This document shows positions 8,218 through 16,200 of a stretch of DNA of 40,506 nucleotides, piece by piece. Under the pieces are notes generated by a model, which had not been told where the DNA came from, did no database searches, and worked only from the letters and a program-made list of their open reading frames with translations. The translations under genes were made by a program, and so were the position numbers. Every line of letters starts with the position of its first letter. Position 1 is the first letter of the stretch. Origin of the DNA: JAJDGF01 sp031549325 (GTDB lineage Bacteria > Bacillota > Clostridia > Christensenellales > Aristaeellaceae); NCBI GenBank assembly GCA_031549325.1, contig JAVBQA010000009.1, positions 1 to 40,506 of the forward strand. Direction: 5' to 3'.

Positions 8218-8993
8218 TGACGCTGTTTGACACCCACTGCCACCTGACGGATGAGCGGTTCGCGGGCGACCTGGCGCAGACCATCCAGCGCATGCTGGAC
8301 AGTGACGTCAAGCTGGCGCTGGTGGTCGGAGACGGTGCGGACGACCCGACGCCCGCGTTCGCCCTGGCGAAAGCCCACGAGTTTCTGTACGCCGCGGCGG
8401 GCGTGCACCCCCACGACGCCAGCTGCTGGAACAGCGACCGCGCCGGAATGCTCCTGCGCTGGATGGCGCTGCCCAAAGCCGTGGCGCTCGGGGAAATCGG
8501 CCTGGACTACCACTACGACCTGTCGCCCCGTGAGAAGCAGCGCCAGGCATTTGACGAACAGCTGGAGCTGGCCTTTCAGCTGAACAAGCCCGCCATCCTG
8601 CACATTCGCGAGGCCCATGGCGAAGCCACCGAGATGCTGCTGGCGCGGCACGCGGCAGGCCGTCTGCCGCGCGGCGTCATGCACTGCTACACGGGCAGCT
8701 GGGAGAGCGCGAAGACGTATCTAGGCCTGGGATACTACATCTCGCTCAGCGGCGCGGTCACATTCAAGAACGCGCCGAAGCTGCAGGAGGTGGCGCTGAA
8801 CTGCCCGCCGGACCGGCTGCTGGTCGAAACCGACGCGCCCTACATGGCGCCGGTTCCGCTGCGCGGACAGCGCAACGAGCCCGCATTCGTGCGCCATACC
8901 GCAGAAAAGATCGCCAAGATCCGGGGCATGTCCCTGGAGGCGCTGGCCGAGGCCACCACAGAAAACGGCAAGCGGCTGTTCGGCATCGGTTGA
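8214..8993 (+). CDS. tatD: TatD family metal-dependent hydrolase
   Basis: 259 residues. TatD-family TIM-barrel nuclease; relatives show 3'-5' DNase activity with a divalent metal. Motifs: FDTHCHL at residues 5-11 with the two metal His, GVHPHD, ALGEIGLDYHY, ILHIREA, HCYTGS and VETDAPYMAP. The ATG overlaps the metG stop (ATGA); a second ATG follows directly and may be used instead. Pairing of metG with tatD is common in Firmicutes and supports cotranscription under the T-box. Confidence 0.93.
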   Translation: MMTLFDTHCHLTDERFAGDLAQTIQRMLDSDVKLALVVGDGADDPTPAFALAKAHEFLYAAAGVHPHDASCWNSDRAGMLLRWMALPKAVALGEIGLDYHYDLSPREKQRQAFDEQLELAFQLNKPAILHIREAHGEATEMLLARHAAGRLPRGVMHCYTGSWESAKTYLGLGYYISLSGAVTFKNAPKLQEVALNCPPDRLLVETDAPYMAPVPLRGQRNEPAFVRHTAEKIAKIRGMSLEALAEATTENGKRLFGIG

Positions 8994-9018
8994 ATCTGCG
9001 CGAAAAGCGTGATACAAT
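8990..9018 (+). promoter_or_regulatory. Promoter of the PHP gene
   Basis: TTGAAT (8990-8995), 17 bp, TACAAT (9013-9018). The -35 overlaps the tatD stop codon. Confidence 0.5.
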
Positions 9019-9053
9019 CACAGCAGACACACCAAGGAACGGAGGACACCCTC

Positions 9054-10340
9054 ATGCAGAACATCTCCCGCGAAGAGGCGCTGCGCCTGCTGAACGCGCC
9101 GGACCGCTTGGACAACCTGCGCAAACTGGTCGCCGACGCCAAAGCCGGAAAGCTGCCGCTGCCCACGCAGGGCGAGGATGTGAACAACCACATCCACACC
9201 ACCTACTCCTTCTCGCCCTACTCCCCCACAGCGGCGGTTTGGTTCGCCTGGCAGGCGGGCTTGTGCACGGCGGGCATCATGGATCACGACTCCATCGCGG
9301 GCGCGCCCGAGTTTCTCGAGGCCTGTGAGATCGTTGGGATCATGGGCACGATCGGCATCGAGTGCCGCGTCAGCATGGCGGAAACGTCGTTTGGCGACGT
9401 GCTCATCAACAACCCGGACCAAGTGGGCTGCTCTTACGCGATGATCCACTCGGTGCCCCACAACCAGTGGCAGGCGCTGAACGACCATTTCGCGCCCTAC
9501 CGCGAGAAGCGCAACGCGCGCAACCGCAAGATGGTCGACGCCGTGAACCAGCTGATGGGGCAACACGGCATCGCGATCGACTTCGACGCGGACGTGCTGC
9601 CGCTATCCGCCTACGACGTGGGCGGCACGGTGACCGAGCGCCACCTGTCCGCCGCGCTGGCGCAGAAGATGATCGACAAAATCGGCAAGGGCCAGGCGCT
9701 CGTGGACTTCATCAGGGGCACGCTGCAGCTGCCCCTTTCCCCAAAAATCGAGGCTTTCCTGCTGGACGAGCGCAACGAGAACGGGATGTACGACCTGCTG
9801 GGCTGGATCAAGTCCGAGCTGATCAGCAAGTTCTACATCCCGGCCACGGACGAACTGATGACGGCGAAAGCGCTTTACGAGCTGTCTGAGCGCATCCACG
9901 GCATCGGCGCGTGCTCGTACCTGGGGGACGTGGGCGATTCGATCACCGGGGACAAGAAAGCGCAGAAGTTCGAGGATTCATTCCTGGACGAGCTGCTGGC
10001 CTGCTACCGGCAGATTGGATTCAAGGCGCTGACGTATGCGCCGTCGAGGAACACCAAGGCGCAGTTCGACCGGCTGCGCGAGCTGTGCGACAGGCTGGGG
10101 CTGCTGCAGATCTCTGGCGAGGACATCAACTCGCCGCGACAGTCGTTCGTGTGCGTGCAGCAGCGCGATCCGCAGTTCAGGAACCTGTACCTGGCCACCT
10201 GGGCGATGATCGCGCATGAGAGATTGGCCGCGCAGGATCCGGACAAGGGATTTTTCTCGGAAGAAAGCGTCCGAAAATGGCCGGTTGTGGCTGACCGGGT
10301 GGACGCGTTCTCAAAAATGGGGCTTGCCATGAGGCGCTAA
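9054..10340 (+). CDS. PHP domain-containing protein
   Basis: 428 residues. PHP (polymerase and histidinol phosphatase) metal-dependent phosphoesterase fold. Metal ligands are visible as H46-I-H48 in NNHIHTTYS and D77-H78-D79 in MDHDSIAG, with a later ITGDKKAQKFED stretch. Related stand-alone PHP proteins are found across Clostridia; the substrate is unknown. Start at the ATG after GGAGG (9041-9045, 8-base gap). It has its own promoter and a strong terminator, so it is probably a separate unit from metG-tatD, though readthrough is possible. Confidence 0.8.
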   Translation: MQNISREEALRLLNAPDRLDNLRKLVADAKAGKLPLPTQGEDVNNHIHTTYSFSPYSPTAAVWFAWQAGLCTAGIMDHDSIAGAPEFLEACEIVGIMGTIGIECRVSMAETSFGDVLINNPDQVGCSYAMIHSVPHNQWQALNDHFAPYREKRNARNRKMVDAVNQLMGQHGIAIDFDADVLPLSAYDVGGTVTERHLSAALAQKMIDKIGKGQALVDFIRGTLQLPLSPKIEAFLLDERNENGMYDLLGWIKSELISKFYIPATDELMTAKALYELSERIHGIGACSYLGDVGDSITGDKKAQKFEDSFLDELLACYRQIGFKALTYAPSRNTKAQFDRLRELCDRLGLLQISGEDINSPRQSFVCVQQRDPQFRNLYLATWAMIAHERLAAQDPDKGFFSEESVRKWPVVADRVDAFSKMGLAMRR

Positions 10341-10353
10341 CCCAAAAGCAATC

Positions 10354-10389
10354 ACGGGGCGGATCCGGTTGGATCCGCCCCGTTGTTTT
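10354..10389 (+). terminator. Intrinsic terminator after the PHP gene
   Basis: Perfect 13-bp stem ACGGGGCGGATCC (10354-10366) with GGATCCGCCCCGT (10371-10383), loop GGTT, followed by TGTTTT. Confidence 0.88.
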
Positions 10390-10454
10390 GGGGGAGACAG
10401 CCCCTTTTGCTGGCATCCGGTGAGGGGTTGCGCGGCAAGCCCGATAAGACCGTC

Positions 10455-10613
10455 ATACCAATGAAAAATAGTAACGCCTCCAAAGCGGCGAGCGTTTTTT
10501 TCGCCCTGCAAGGAGCTGAGGTGCAGCGTAGCAGAGCTACGCTAAGCGGAGGGCGACGCCGCAGGGCGGAAAATAATCCGGCGCGACGTGGCGTTACGAT
10601 TTTGAATTGGTAT
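10455..10613. repeat. 159-bp imperfect palindromic element
   Basis: Terminal inverted repeats of 24 bp (10455-10478 and 10590-10613) match at 21 positions and begin ATACCAAT. Inside, CGCCCTGC (10502-10509) pairs with GCAGGGCG (10561-10568), and the centre is the perfect hairpin AGCGTAGC-aga-GCTACGCT. The whole element can fold as one long cruciform. It lies between convergent genes and its right end touches the hpf stop codon. It contains no ORF. It looks like a MITE or REP-type mobile or structural repeat; copy number cannot be tested here. Confidence 0.75.
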
Positions 10614-11146
10614 CAGGCATTGTCCGGCTGCAGCAGCCCGTAATTTCCATCCGTACGCTTGTACACCACGCAGGCGCCCTGCGTCTCATCATCCAGGAAC
10701 AGGAAGAAACTGTGCTCCAGCAGCTCCATTTGCGCGATCGCATCCTCCACGGACATGGGTTTCATGGTGAAGTGCTTGGTGCGCACCAGCGTGCGCGCTT
10801 CCTCCTCGCTCTCGAGCACGGGCTCGTCCACCAGCTGCTCAAACGCGCCCTCGCGCAGCCGCTTGTCCAGCTTGGTCCTGTGCTTCCGGATCTGGCGAAT
10901 GGTCTTCTCCACCGCCCTGTCGATGCAGCCGTACATGTCCTGCCCGATCTCTTCCACGCGCAAAATGGTGCCGCTCAGGTGAATGGTGATCTCCGCCACG
11001 TTTTGGGTTTGTTTCTGTTGGGAGAGCTTGACCTGCACTTCGGTGTTTTCCCGGAGGTACTTGTCCAGCTTCACAACCTTCTTGTCCAGCCAATTCTGCA
11101 AGCTGTCATTGATCTCGATGCCCTTGCCGATGACTGTGGTCTTCAT
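10613..11146 (-). CDS. hpf: Long-form ribosome hibernation promoting factor
   Basis: 177 residues, the length of long HPF. The N-terminal S30AE/YfiA domain (about 1-105, with GKGIEINDSL and AEITIHLSG) blocks the decoding centre. The C-terminal domain (about 120-177, with RTKHFTMKPMSVEDA and HSFFLFLDDE) dimerises two 70S ribosomes into 100S particles in stationary phase or stress. Start at the ATG after GGAGG with an 8-base gap. Its stop codon overlaps the end of the palindromic element. No convincing sigma-A promoter was recognised upstream. Confidence 0.96.
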   Translation of the reverse strand: MKTTVIGKGIEINDSLQNWLDKKVVKLDKYLRENTEVQVKLSQQKQTQNVAEITIHLSGTILRVEEIGQDMYGCIDRAVEKTIRQIRKHRTKLDKRLREGAFEQLVDEPVLESEEEARTLVRTKHFTMKPMSVEDAIAQMELLEHSFFLFLDDETQGACVVYKRTDGNYGLLQPDNA

Positions 11147-11260
11147 GTGCGTTTCCTCCTATCAGCTCGTCCCGGATCGCTCCGGCTTTATAAACTATAT
11201 TCTATGGAGGATACCCGTTTCCCTTCCTCGGCATCACGAAAAATTTACGAACAAACCGTG

Positions 11261-11298
11261 AAAAAAACGGTCACCCCCTTTGAGGGCGGCCGTTTTCC
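11261..11298 (-). terminator. Intrinsic terminator of the amino acid ABC operon
   Basis: On the minus strand an AAAACGG-type left arm (11290-11298 side) pairs with CCGTTTT, with GGG/CCC extension and loop TCAAA, ending in a T run from the A7 at 11261-11267. It lies just after the ATPase gene stop. Confidence 0.8.
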
Positions 11299-11301
11299 AA
11301 T

Positions 11302-12024
11302 CTATAGCAATTTGCCCAGGAAATCCTGCGTGCGCTTTTCTCTGGGACTGCCGAACAACTGGGCGGGCGTGCCCTCCTCGACGACCAGCCCTTCGTCCAT
11401 GAAAAGCACCCGGTCGCCCACTTCCCGGGCAAACCCCATCTCGTGCGTGACGACCACCATGGTCATGCCGTCTTGGGCCAGCGCCTTCATCACGTCCAGC
11501 ACCTCGCCCACCATCTCCGGATCCAGCGCCGACGTGGGTTCGTCAAACAGCATCACGTCCGGATCCATGGCCAGGCTGCGCACGATCGCGATCCGCTGCT
11601 TCTGGCCGCCTGACAGCTGTGCCGGATAGGCGTCCTTTTTCTCGGTCAGCCCCACCCGCAAAAGCAGTTTCAGCGCCTTGTCCTCGGCCTCGTCCTTGGT
11701 CTGGATCTTCAGGTGCACCGGCGCCAGCGTGATGTTCTCGAGCACCGTCTTGTGGGGAAACAGGTTGAACTGCTGGAACACCATGCCCATCTTGCGCCGA
11801 ATCCTGTTGATGTCGGCCTTCTTGGCCGTGATGTCCTGCCCCTCGAACAGGATTTGCCCGCCGCTGGGCTTCTCCAGCAGGTTCAGGCAGCGCAGAAACG
11901 TGCTCTTACCTGAACCGGACGGCCCGATCACCACGACCTTCTCGCCCTTTCGAATGTGCTGGTCGATGCCCTTGAGCACCCGCAGCTCGCCAAACTCTTT
12001 TTGGAGGCCTTTAACGTAAATCAC
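11302..12024 (-). CDS. Polar amino acid ABC transporter, ATPase
   Basis: 240 residues. ATP-hydrolysing subunit of a GlnQ/ArtP-type importer. Walker A GPSGSGKS, Q-loop FQQFNLFPH, signature LSGGQKQR, Walker B VMLFDEP, D-loop SALDP, and switch His in VVVTHEMGF. Start taken as the GTG at 12022-12024, after AGGAGG with a 10-base gap; a TTG ten codons upstream is in frame but has no clear site. The start overlaps the permease stop by 14 bases, implying coupling. Last gene of a three-gene operon. Confidence 0.93.
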   Translation of the reverse strand: MIYVKGLQKEFGELRVLKGIDQHIRKGEKVVVIGPSGSGKSTFLRCLNLLEKPSGGQILFEGQDITAKKADINRIRRKMGMVFQQFNLFPHKTVLENITLAPVHLKIQTKDEAEDKALKLLLRVGLTEKKDAYPAQLSGGQKQRIAIVRSLAMDPDVMLFDEPTSALDPEMVGEVLDVMKALAQDGMTMVVVTHEMGFAREVGDRVLFMDEGLVVEEGTPAQLFGSPREKRTQDFLGKLL

Positions 12025-12709
12025 TCTGCCTAAGCCTCCTCTCCAACCGGCCAAACAGGTTGGTCAGGCCGATCACGATCACCAGGTAGATCGCCGCCAC
12101 CGTCAGAATGGGCACAAACGGCGACAGTGTGCGGCTCTTGATGAAATCTCCAGCCTTCGTCAGGTCCATCAGGCCCACCAGGCCCACCACCGAGGTTTCC
12201 TTCAAAAGCATGATGAACTCATTGAACAGGCTGGGCAGAATGATCTTCACGGTCTGGGGCAGCACGATCAGCAGCAGCGTGGCCCCGCCCGAAAGTCCCA
12301 GGCTGCGCCCGGCCTCGGTTTGTCCCTTGTCCACCGCCAGAATGCCGCCGCGCACCATCTCGCTGACGTAGGCGGCGCTGTTCAGCCCAAAGGCGATGAT
12401 CGCCACCACCACCAGCGGCCCCTTGTAATTGCGCATGATGATGTAGGCCATGATCATCAGCTGCACCAGCACCGGCGTGCCGCGAATCACGGTCACATAC
12501 ACCGATGCGATGCCCCGCACGATGCGCGACTTGCTCAGCGCCATCAGCGCGATCACGCAGCCCAGCAGCAACCCAATCAGCGCCGCGCCCAGCGCCACCT
12601 GCACCGTGACGCCCAGGCCGTTCAGCAGCATCTTGTAGCGGTCGCCGTCGATCAGGTTGAACCGCAGATCCTCTGCGACCGATTGAAACCAGCTCGGCAT
12701 GGCTTCCAT
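12011..12709 (-). CDS. Polar amino acid ABC transporter, permease
   Basis: 232 residues from the chosen ATG (12707-12709, GGAGG with a 10-base gap). HisMQ/GlnP-type inner-membrane permease with about five membrane segments and the family EAA-type loop G-Q-T-E-A-G-R-S-L-G-L that docks with the ATPase. It also has the L-x-Q-x-x-x-x-x-L-P segment (VLPQTVKIILPSL). The frame is open upstream to 12763 but that part overlaps the upstream hairpin. Only one permease is present, so a homodimer is likely. Confidence 0.92.
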   Translation of the reverse strand: MEAMPSWFQSVAEDLRFNLIDGDRYKMLLNGLGVTVQVALGAALIGLLLGCVIALMALSKSRIVRGIASVYVTVIRGTPVLVQLMIMAYIIMRNYKGPLVVVAIIAFGLNSAAYVSEMVRGGILAVDKGQTEAGRSLGLSGGATLLLIVLPQTVKIILPSLFNEFIMLLKETSVVGLVGLMDLTKAGDFIKSRTLSPFVPILTVAAIYLVIVIGLTNLFGRLERRLRQSDLR

Positions 12710-12737
12710 CAAATGGATCCCTCCAAAAAGCAAACTC

Positions 12738-12760
12738 CGGGCGGGCACGAGGCCCGCCCG
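12738..12760 (-). terminator. Intercistronic hairpin, probable partial terminator
   Basis: CGGGCGGGC paired with GCCCGCCCG around a 5-base loop, between the binding-protein and permease genes, followed on the minus strand by a T-rich stretch. It fits the common arrangement in which the binding protein is made in excess over membrane parts. Nearly the same hairpin recurs at 26753-26777. Confidence 0.6.
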
Positions 12761-12775
12761 CATTGCGCCGTTTCC

Positions 12776-13516
12776 TTACTTATAGCTGTCGATGATCGCC
12801 TGGATCGTGCCGTCTTCCTTCAGCTCGGCCAGCGCCTTGTTCATCTGCTCCAGAAGCTCGGTGTCTTCCTTCTTAACCGGAATGGCGTAAACTTCCTCGG
12901 ACAGGTTGTCCGGCAGGATCGTCAGCGCCTCGCCGACCTGCTTCACGTAAGCCTCGGCCGGGCCCTGGTCCACGACCACCGCGTCCAGGCGGCCGGAAAT
13001 CACATCCTGAATCGCGTCCAGCGCCTTGTCAAAGCGGGCAACTTCCGCGCCCTTGACGTTGTCGGTCACGTACAGGTCGCCGGTGGTGCCCATCTGCACG
13101 CCGATCTTCTTGCCCTCAAGCCCCGCCTCGCCCGCGATGTCCGAGCCGGTCTTGACGATGATCTTTTGGGTGGCGTCGAAGTACGCGTCGGTGAAGCTGA
13201 CCGTCTTGAGGCGGTCCTCGGTGACGCTCATGCCCGCGATGGCCAGGTCGATCTTGCCGGAAATCATGGCCGGAATCAGCCCGTCAAACGACATGGACAG
13301 GATTTCCACCTTGTTCTCGGGGTCGATCTTGGTGAAGATCGCCTTGATGATGTCCACGTCGATGCCCTGCACGCTGCCGTCGTCGCCCACGAACTCAAAC
13401 GGCGCGAACTCCGGATTGGTGCCCACGATGTAGGTTTTGGGCTCGGCCATCGCCAAACCGGAAACCACCAGCATCAGCGCGATCGCGAGCGCCAGAACTT
13501 TCGAAAACTGCTTCAT
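12776..13516 (-). CDS. Polar amino acid ABC transporter, solute-binding protein
   Basis: 246 residues. SBP family 3. Signal peptide at 1-24 with a predicted signal peptidase I site after A-M-A; no lipobox Cys is present, which is unusual for a Gram-positive binding protein. Family marks: GTNPEFAPFEF near the mature N-terminus, VQGIDVDI, GKIDLAIAGMSVTEDR, and DAVVVDQGPAEAY. The amino acid bound cannot be assigned. Start at the ATG after GGAGGG with a 9-base gap. First gene of the operon, followed by permease and ATPase. Confidence 0.93.
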   Translation of the reverse strand: MKQFSKVLALAIALMLVVSGLAMAEPKTYIVGTNPEFAPFEFVGDDGSVQGIDVDIIKAIFTKIDPENKVEILSMSFDGLIPAMISGKIDLAIAGMSVTEDRLKTVSFTDAYFDATQKIIVKTGSDIAGEAGLEGKKIGVQMGTTGDLYVTDNVKGAEVARFDKALDAIQDVISGRLDAVVVDQGPAEAYVKQVGEALTILPDNLSEEVYAIPVKKEDTELLEQMNKALAELKEDGTIQAIIDSYK

Positions 13517-13550
13517 ACGACTTGCCCTCCAAATTTGAAATGATATGCAT

Positions 13551-13579
13551 ATTATACAATGAACTTTGGTTTTATGCAA
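13551..13579 (-). promoter_or_regulatory. Promoter of the amino acid ABC operon
   Basis: Minus strand: -35 TTGCAT (complement of 13574-13579), 17 bp, perfect TATAAT (complement of 13551-13556). Confidence 0.65.
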
Positions 13580-13626
13580 GTATTTCCGGTGTTAAATGCG
13601 CATGAACCGCGATTTCGGATCCAATC

Positions 13627-13644
13627 AATGCATTTTTATGCATT
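13627..13644. promoter_or_regulatory. Inverted repeat, candidate operator
   Basis: AATGCAT-tttt-ATGCATT, perfect 7-bp arms. Another ATGCAT lies at 13545-13550 beside the ABC operon -10, and ATGC also occurs in its -35. Between divergent units, so an operator is possible; it is not a known site that I recognise. Confidence 0.35.
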
Positions 13645-13724
13645 TCCGGAGCCATTCATCACGCCCGCCCCGGAAAGCCGGACCCCGGCGCAGGCATTTA
13701 ACGCCGCGGCGCGCCTGAAACCGG

Positions 13725-13753
13725 TTGACGAACGCCGCATTCTGGGGTATCAT
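13725..13753 (+). promoter_or_regulatory. Candidate promoter of the mgtE leader
   Basis: CTGAAA (13725-13730), 17 bp, TATCAT (13748-13753). A TTGACG lies at 13735-13740 but has no -10 at proper spacing. Confidence 0.4.
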
Positions 13754-13759
13754 AAATGA

Positions 13760-13944
13760 GGTTCCATCATTCCATTTCGCAGTTGAGGGAGGTGCCCCTA
13801 ACATGGACGACGGCGGAAGATGTTTGTCGACTGAGGGTGTGCCTCGATCATGTGAGTAACCACATCTGATCTCCCGCACACTTTCTTGGTTTGCAAACCG
13901 CCATAGTCCAGACACTTGTTTGTATACACAAGGGTCTGGTTTTT
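13760..13944 (+). ncRNA. Structured leader of mgtE, probable riboswitch
   Basis: About 185 bases ending in a terminator just before mgtE. Pairings seen: GGGAG (13787-13791) with CTCCC (13871-13875); AGATGT (13818-13823) with ACATCT (13862-13867); GAGG (13833-13836) with CCTC (13842-13845). A competing hairpin, GATCA-TGTG (13846-13854) with CACA-tc-TGATC (13861-13871), uses the same 3' bases, so two exclusive folds are possible. The Mg2+-sensing M-box is the usual leader of mgtE and part of this sequence (GGGAGGTGCCCCTAACATGG) is loosely like its start, but the rest of the M-box core is not recognisable. Confidence 0.55.
13908..13944 (+). terminator. Attenuator terminator in the mgtE leader
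   Basis: CCAGAC-a-CTTGT (13908-13919) pairs with ACAAG-g-GTCTGG (13928-13939), followed by T5. It lies 38 bases before the start codon, so readthrough is needed for expression. Confidence 0.8.
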
Positions 13945-13981
13945 GCGCGTTTTGGAGAGCAAAGAAGGGAGGGTGAAACCC

Positions 13982-15373
13982 ATGGATTTCGAGCGAGTGA
14001 AAGAGCGGCTGGACCGCTTGATCGAATCCGGGCGCCACAGCGAGCTGCGCGGCGCGCTTCGGATGCTGAACGAGGTCGACATCGCAGAATACCTGCAGAC
14101 ACTCGGACCCGAGCAGATGCTGATGGTGTTCCGCGTGCTGCCCAAAGACCTGTCCAGCGATGTGTTTGCCTACATGGACGGCGACCAGCGCCAGCTGCTG
14201 ATCGAATCCATCTCCGATACCGAGGCCGCCGCGCTGGTGGACGAGATGTTCATCGACGATGCGGTGGACTTTCTGGAGGAACTGCCGGCAGGCGTCGTCA
14301 AGCGCGTGCTGCAAAACACCGACCGCGAGCGGCGCGACCTGATCAACCAGTTCCTGCGCTACCCGGAGGGCAGCGCGGGCTCCCTCATGACAATCGAGTA
14401 CTGCGAGGCGCGCCCCGACCAGACCGTGCGCCAGACGATTGAAGAAATCAAGCAGACCGGCATCGACAAGGAGACGGTCTACACGATCTACGTGATCGAC
14501 GCCCAGCGACATCTGATCGGCACGGTAGCCCTGCGAAAACTGATCGTGGCCGACGACGACACGCTGATTCAGAAGCTGATGGACGTGAAAGTGATCTCGG
14601 TCAGCACCACGGACGACCAGGAAACCGTGGCCGACACCGTGCGCAAGTACGACCTGATGTCAATGCCCGTGGTCGACAAGGAAAACCGGCTGGTGGGCAT
14701 CATCACGGTGGACGACGTCATGGACGTCATTGAAGAGGAGAACACCGAGGACTTCGAGAAGATGGCCGCGCTGATCCCCTCTGAGGACGAATACATGAAA
14801 ACCGGCGTGTTCAACCTGTTCAAGAACCGCATCGTGTGGCTGTTGATCCTGATGGTTTCGGCCACGTTCACCGGCATGATCATCACCCATTACGAAGGTG
14901 TGCTGCAGGCCAGCGCCATCGGCACGGTGCTGATGGCCTGCATTCCCATGCTGATGGACACGGGCGGCAACTGCGGCAGTCAGACGAGCGTGCTGGTGAT
15001 TCGCGGCCTGGCGCTCGGGGAGCTCGGGTTTTCGGACCTGCTCACCATCCTATGGAAAGAGATCCGCGTGGCGCTGCTGGTGGGCGCCGTGCTGGCCGTG
15101 GTGAACTATCTGCGGCTGGTTCTGGTGAGCTACCTGCAAAACGGGTTCGCGGTGGAGTGGGCGCACAGCCCGGCCTGGATGGTGGTGTCGGTGAGCGTCA
15201 TGATGACGGCGGTCATCGCCAAGTCGATCGGTTGTGTGCTGCCGCTGTGCGCCAAGAAGATCCACCTGGATCCGGCGCTGATGGCTAGCCCGCTCATCAC
15301 CACCATCGTGGACGCCTCCGCGCTGGCGGTGCTGTTCACGCTGGCCAGTCACGCGCTGAATTTGGTGGGGTAA
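13982..15373 (+). CDS. mgtE: Magnesium transporter MgtE
   Basis: 463 residues. Mg2+ channel of the inner membrane, gated by cytoplasmic Mg2+. N-terminal superhelical domain (about 1-130) with repeated A-E-x-L/D-F-L-E-E-L-P patterns, two CBS domains (about 135-260, second ending M-P-V-V-D...G-I-I-T-V-D-D-V-M-D), a connecting helix, and five membrane segments from about 280. The pore signature G-G-N-C-G-S-Q-T-S appears in segment 2. Start at the ATG after a GGGAGGG site; the open frame runs upstream into the terminator and is not used. Preceded by the structured leader. Confidence 0.95.
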   Translation: MDFERVKERLDRLIESGRHSELRGALRMLNEVDIAEYLQTLGPEQMLMVFRVLPKDLSSDVFAYMDGDQRQLLIESISDTEAAALVDEMFIDDAVDFLEELPAGVVKRVLQNTDRERRDLINQFLRYPEGSAGSLMTIEYCEARPDQTVRQTIEEIKQTGIDKETVYTIYVIDAQRHLIGTVALRKLIVADDDTLIQKLMDVKVISVSTTDDQETVADTVRKYDLMSMPVVDKENRLVGIITVDDVMDVIEEENTEDFEKMAALIPSEDEYMKTGVFNLFKNRIVWLLILMVSATFTGMIITHYEGVLQASAIGTVLMACIPMLMDTGGNCGSQTSVLVIRGLALGELGFSDLLTILWKEIRVALLVGAVLAVVNYLRLVLVSYLQNGFAVEWAHSPAWMVVSVSVMMTAVIAKSIGCVLPLCAKKIHLDPALMASPLITTIVDASALAVLFTLASHALNLVG

Positions 15374-15459
15374 GATCCGTCGCCCCCATCGCCATCGCCC
15401 CGTCGCTCACGCTGCTGACGGAGCGGCTCCATCCCATGCGCTAAAGGAGTTTTCCCTTC

Positions 15460-16200
15460 ATGAAAGAAGTGCTCGGCTGCCTGAGAAGGGCCGACCAGGA
15501 TTTCCAGATGATTCAGGCGGGCGACCGCGTGGCGGTGGGCGTGTCGGGCGGCAAGGACAGCCTGCTGCTGCTGTACGCGTTGTCATTGTATCGCAAGTTT
15601 TGCAAGGTGCCCTATGAGCTGACGGCGCTCACGCTGACGATGGGATTGGAACCATTCGACCTGACAGGCGTCAAAGCGCTGTGCGAGCAGCTGGAAGTTC
15701 CTTACATTATCAAGCAAACCGAGATCGGCAAGATCATCTTTGAGGAGCGCAAGGAAAAGAACCCGTGCTCGCTGTGCGCCAAGATGCGCCGTGGCGCGCT
15801 GAACGAGCTGTGCGCTCAGCACGGCTTCAACAAGGTGGCGCTCGGGCACCACCGGGACGACGCCATCGAGACGCTGCTGCTCAGCATGTTCTACGAGGGC
15901 CGCATCCACACGTTTCACCCGGTGACGTACCTCTCGCGCTCAAACATCACACAGATCCGGCCGCTGGTGTACCTGCCGGAGAAGCACATCATCCACATGG
16001 CAAAGGCGCTTCAGCTGCCGGTGGTCCCCTCCCCCTGCCCGGCCAACGGCTACACCAAGCGCCAGGACATGAAGGACCTGCTGACCAAACTCGCGAAGAA
16101 CATCCCCAACGTGCGCGAGCTGATGCTGTCCGCGCTTCAGAACGAGGCGCAATACGGGCTGTGGAACAGGCCCAAGAATCACATGGAGGGTCCCACATGA
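15460..16200 (+). CDS. TtcA-like tRNA 2-thiolation protein
   Basis: 246 residues. PP-loop ATPase of the TtcA family, which adenylates and thiolates a tRNA base (C32 in characterised members) with a [4Fe-4S] cluster. PP-loop S29-G-G-K-D-S34. Cluster Cys candidates C103-x2-C106 (NPCSLC) and C193 (SPCP). The GHHRDDAIETLL motif is typical. It is shorter than E. coli TtcA but normal for clostridial forms; the exact tRNA target is inferred. RBS AAAGGAG with an 11-base gap. The stop overlaps the next start by ATGA. Confidence 0.85.
   Translation: MKEVLGCLRRADQDFQMIQAGDRVAVGVSGGKDSLLLLYALSLYRKFCKVPYELTALTLTMGLEPFDLTGVKALCEQLEVPYIIKQTEIGKIIFEERKEKNPCSLCAKMRRGALNELCAQHGFNKVALGHHRDDAIETLLLSMFYEGRIHTFHPVTYLSRSNITQIRPLVYLPEKHIIHMAKALQLPVVPSPCPANGYTKRQDMKDLLTKLAKNIPNVRELMLSALQNEAQYGLWNRPKNHMEGPT

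Noticed and set aside
11147..11260. Sigma-A, sigma-B or sigma-H promoter for hpf
   Set aside because: GGGTAT and AGGAA/GAAT fragments exist on the minus strand but none has a partner box at correct spacing.
12320..13543. 407-codon plus-strand frame over the ABC permease and binding protein
   Set aside because: His/Arg/Gln-rich shadow crossing two real minus-strand genes.
15374..15459. Terminator between mgtE and ttcA
   Set aside because: Only weak GC pairings and no T run; cotranscription remains possible.
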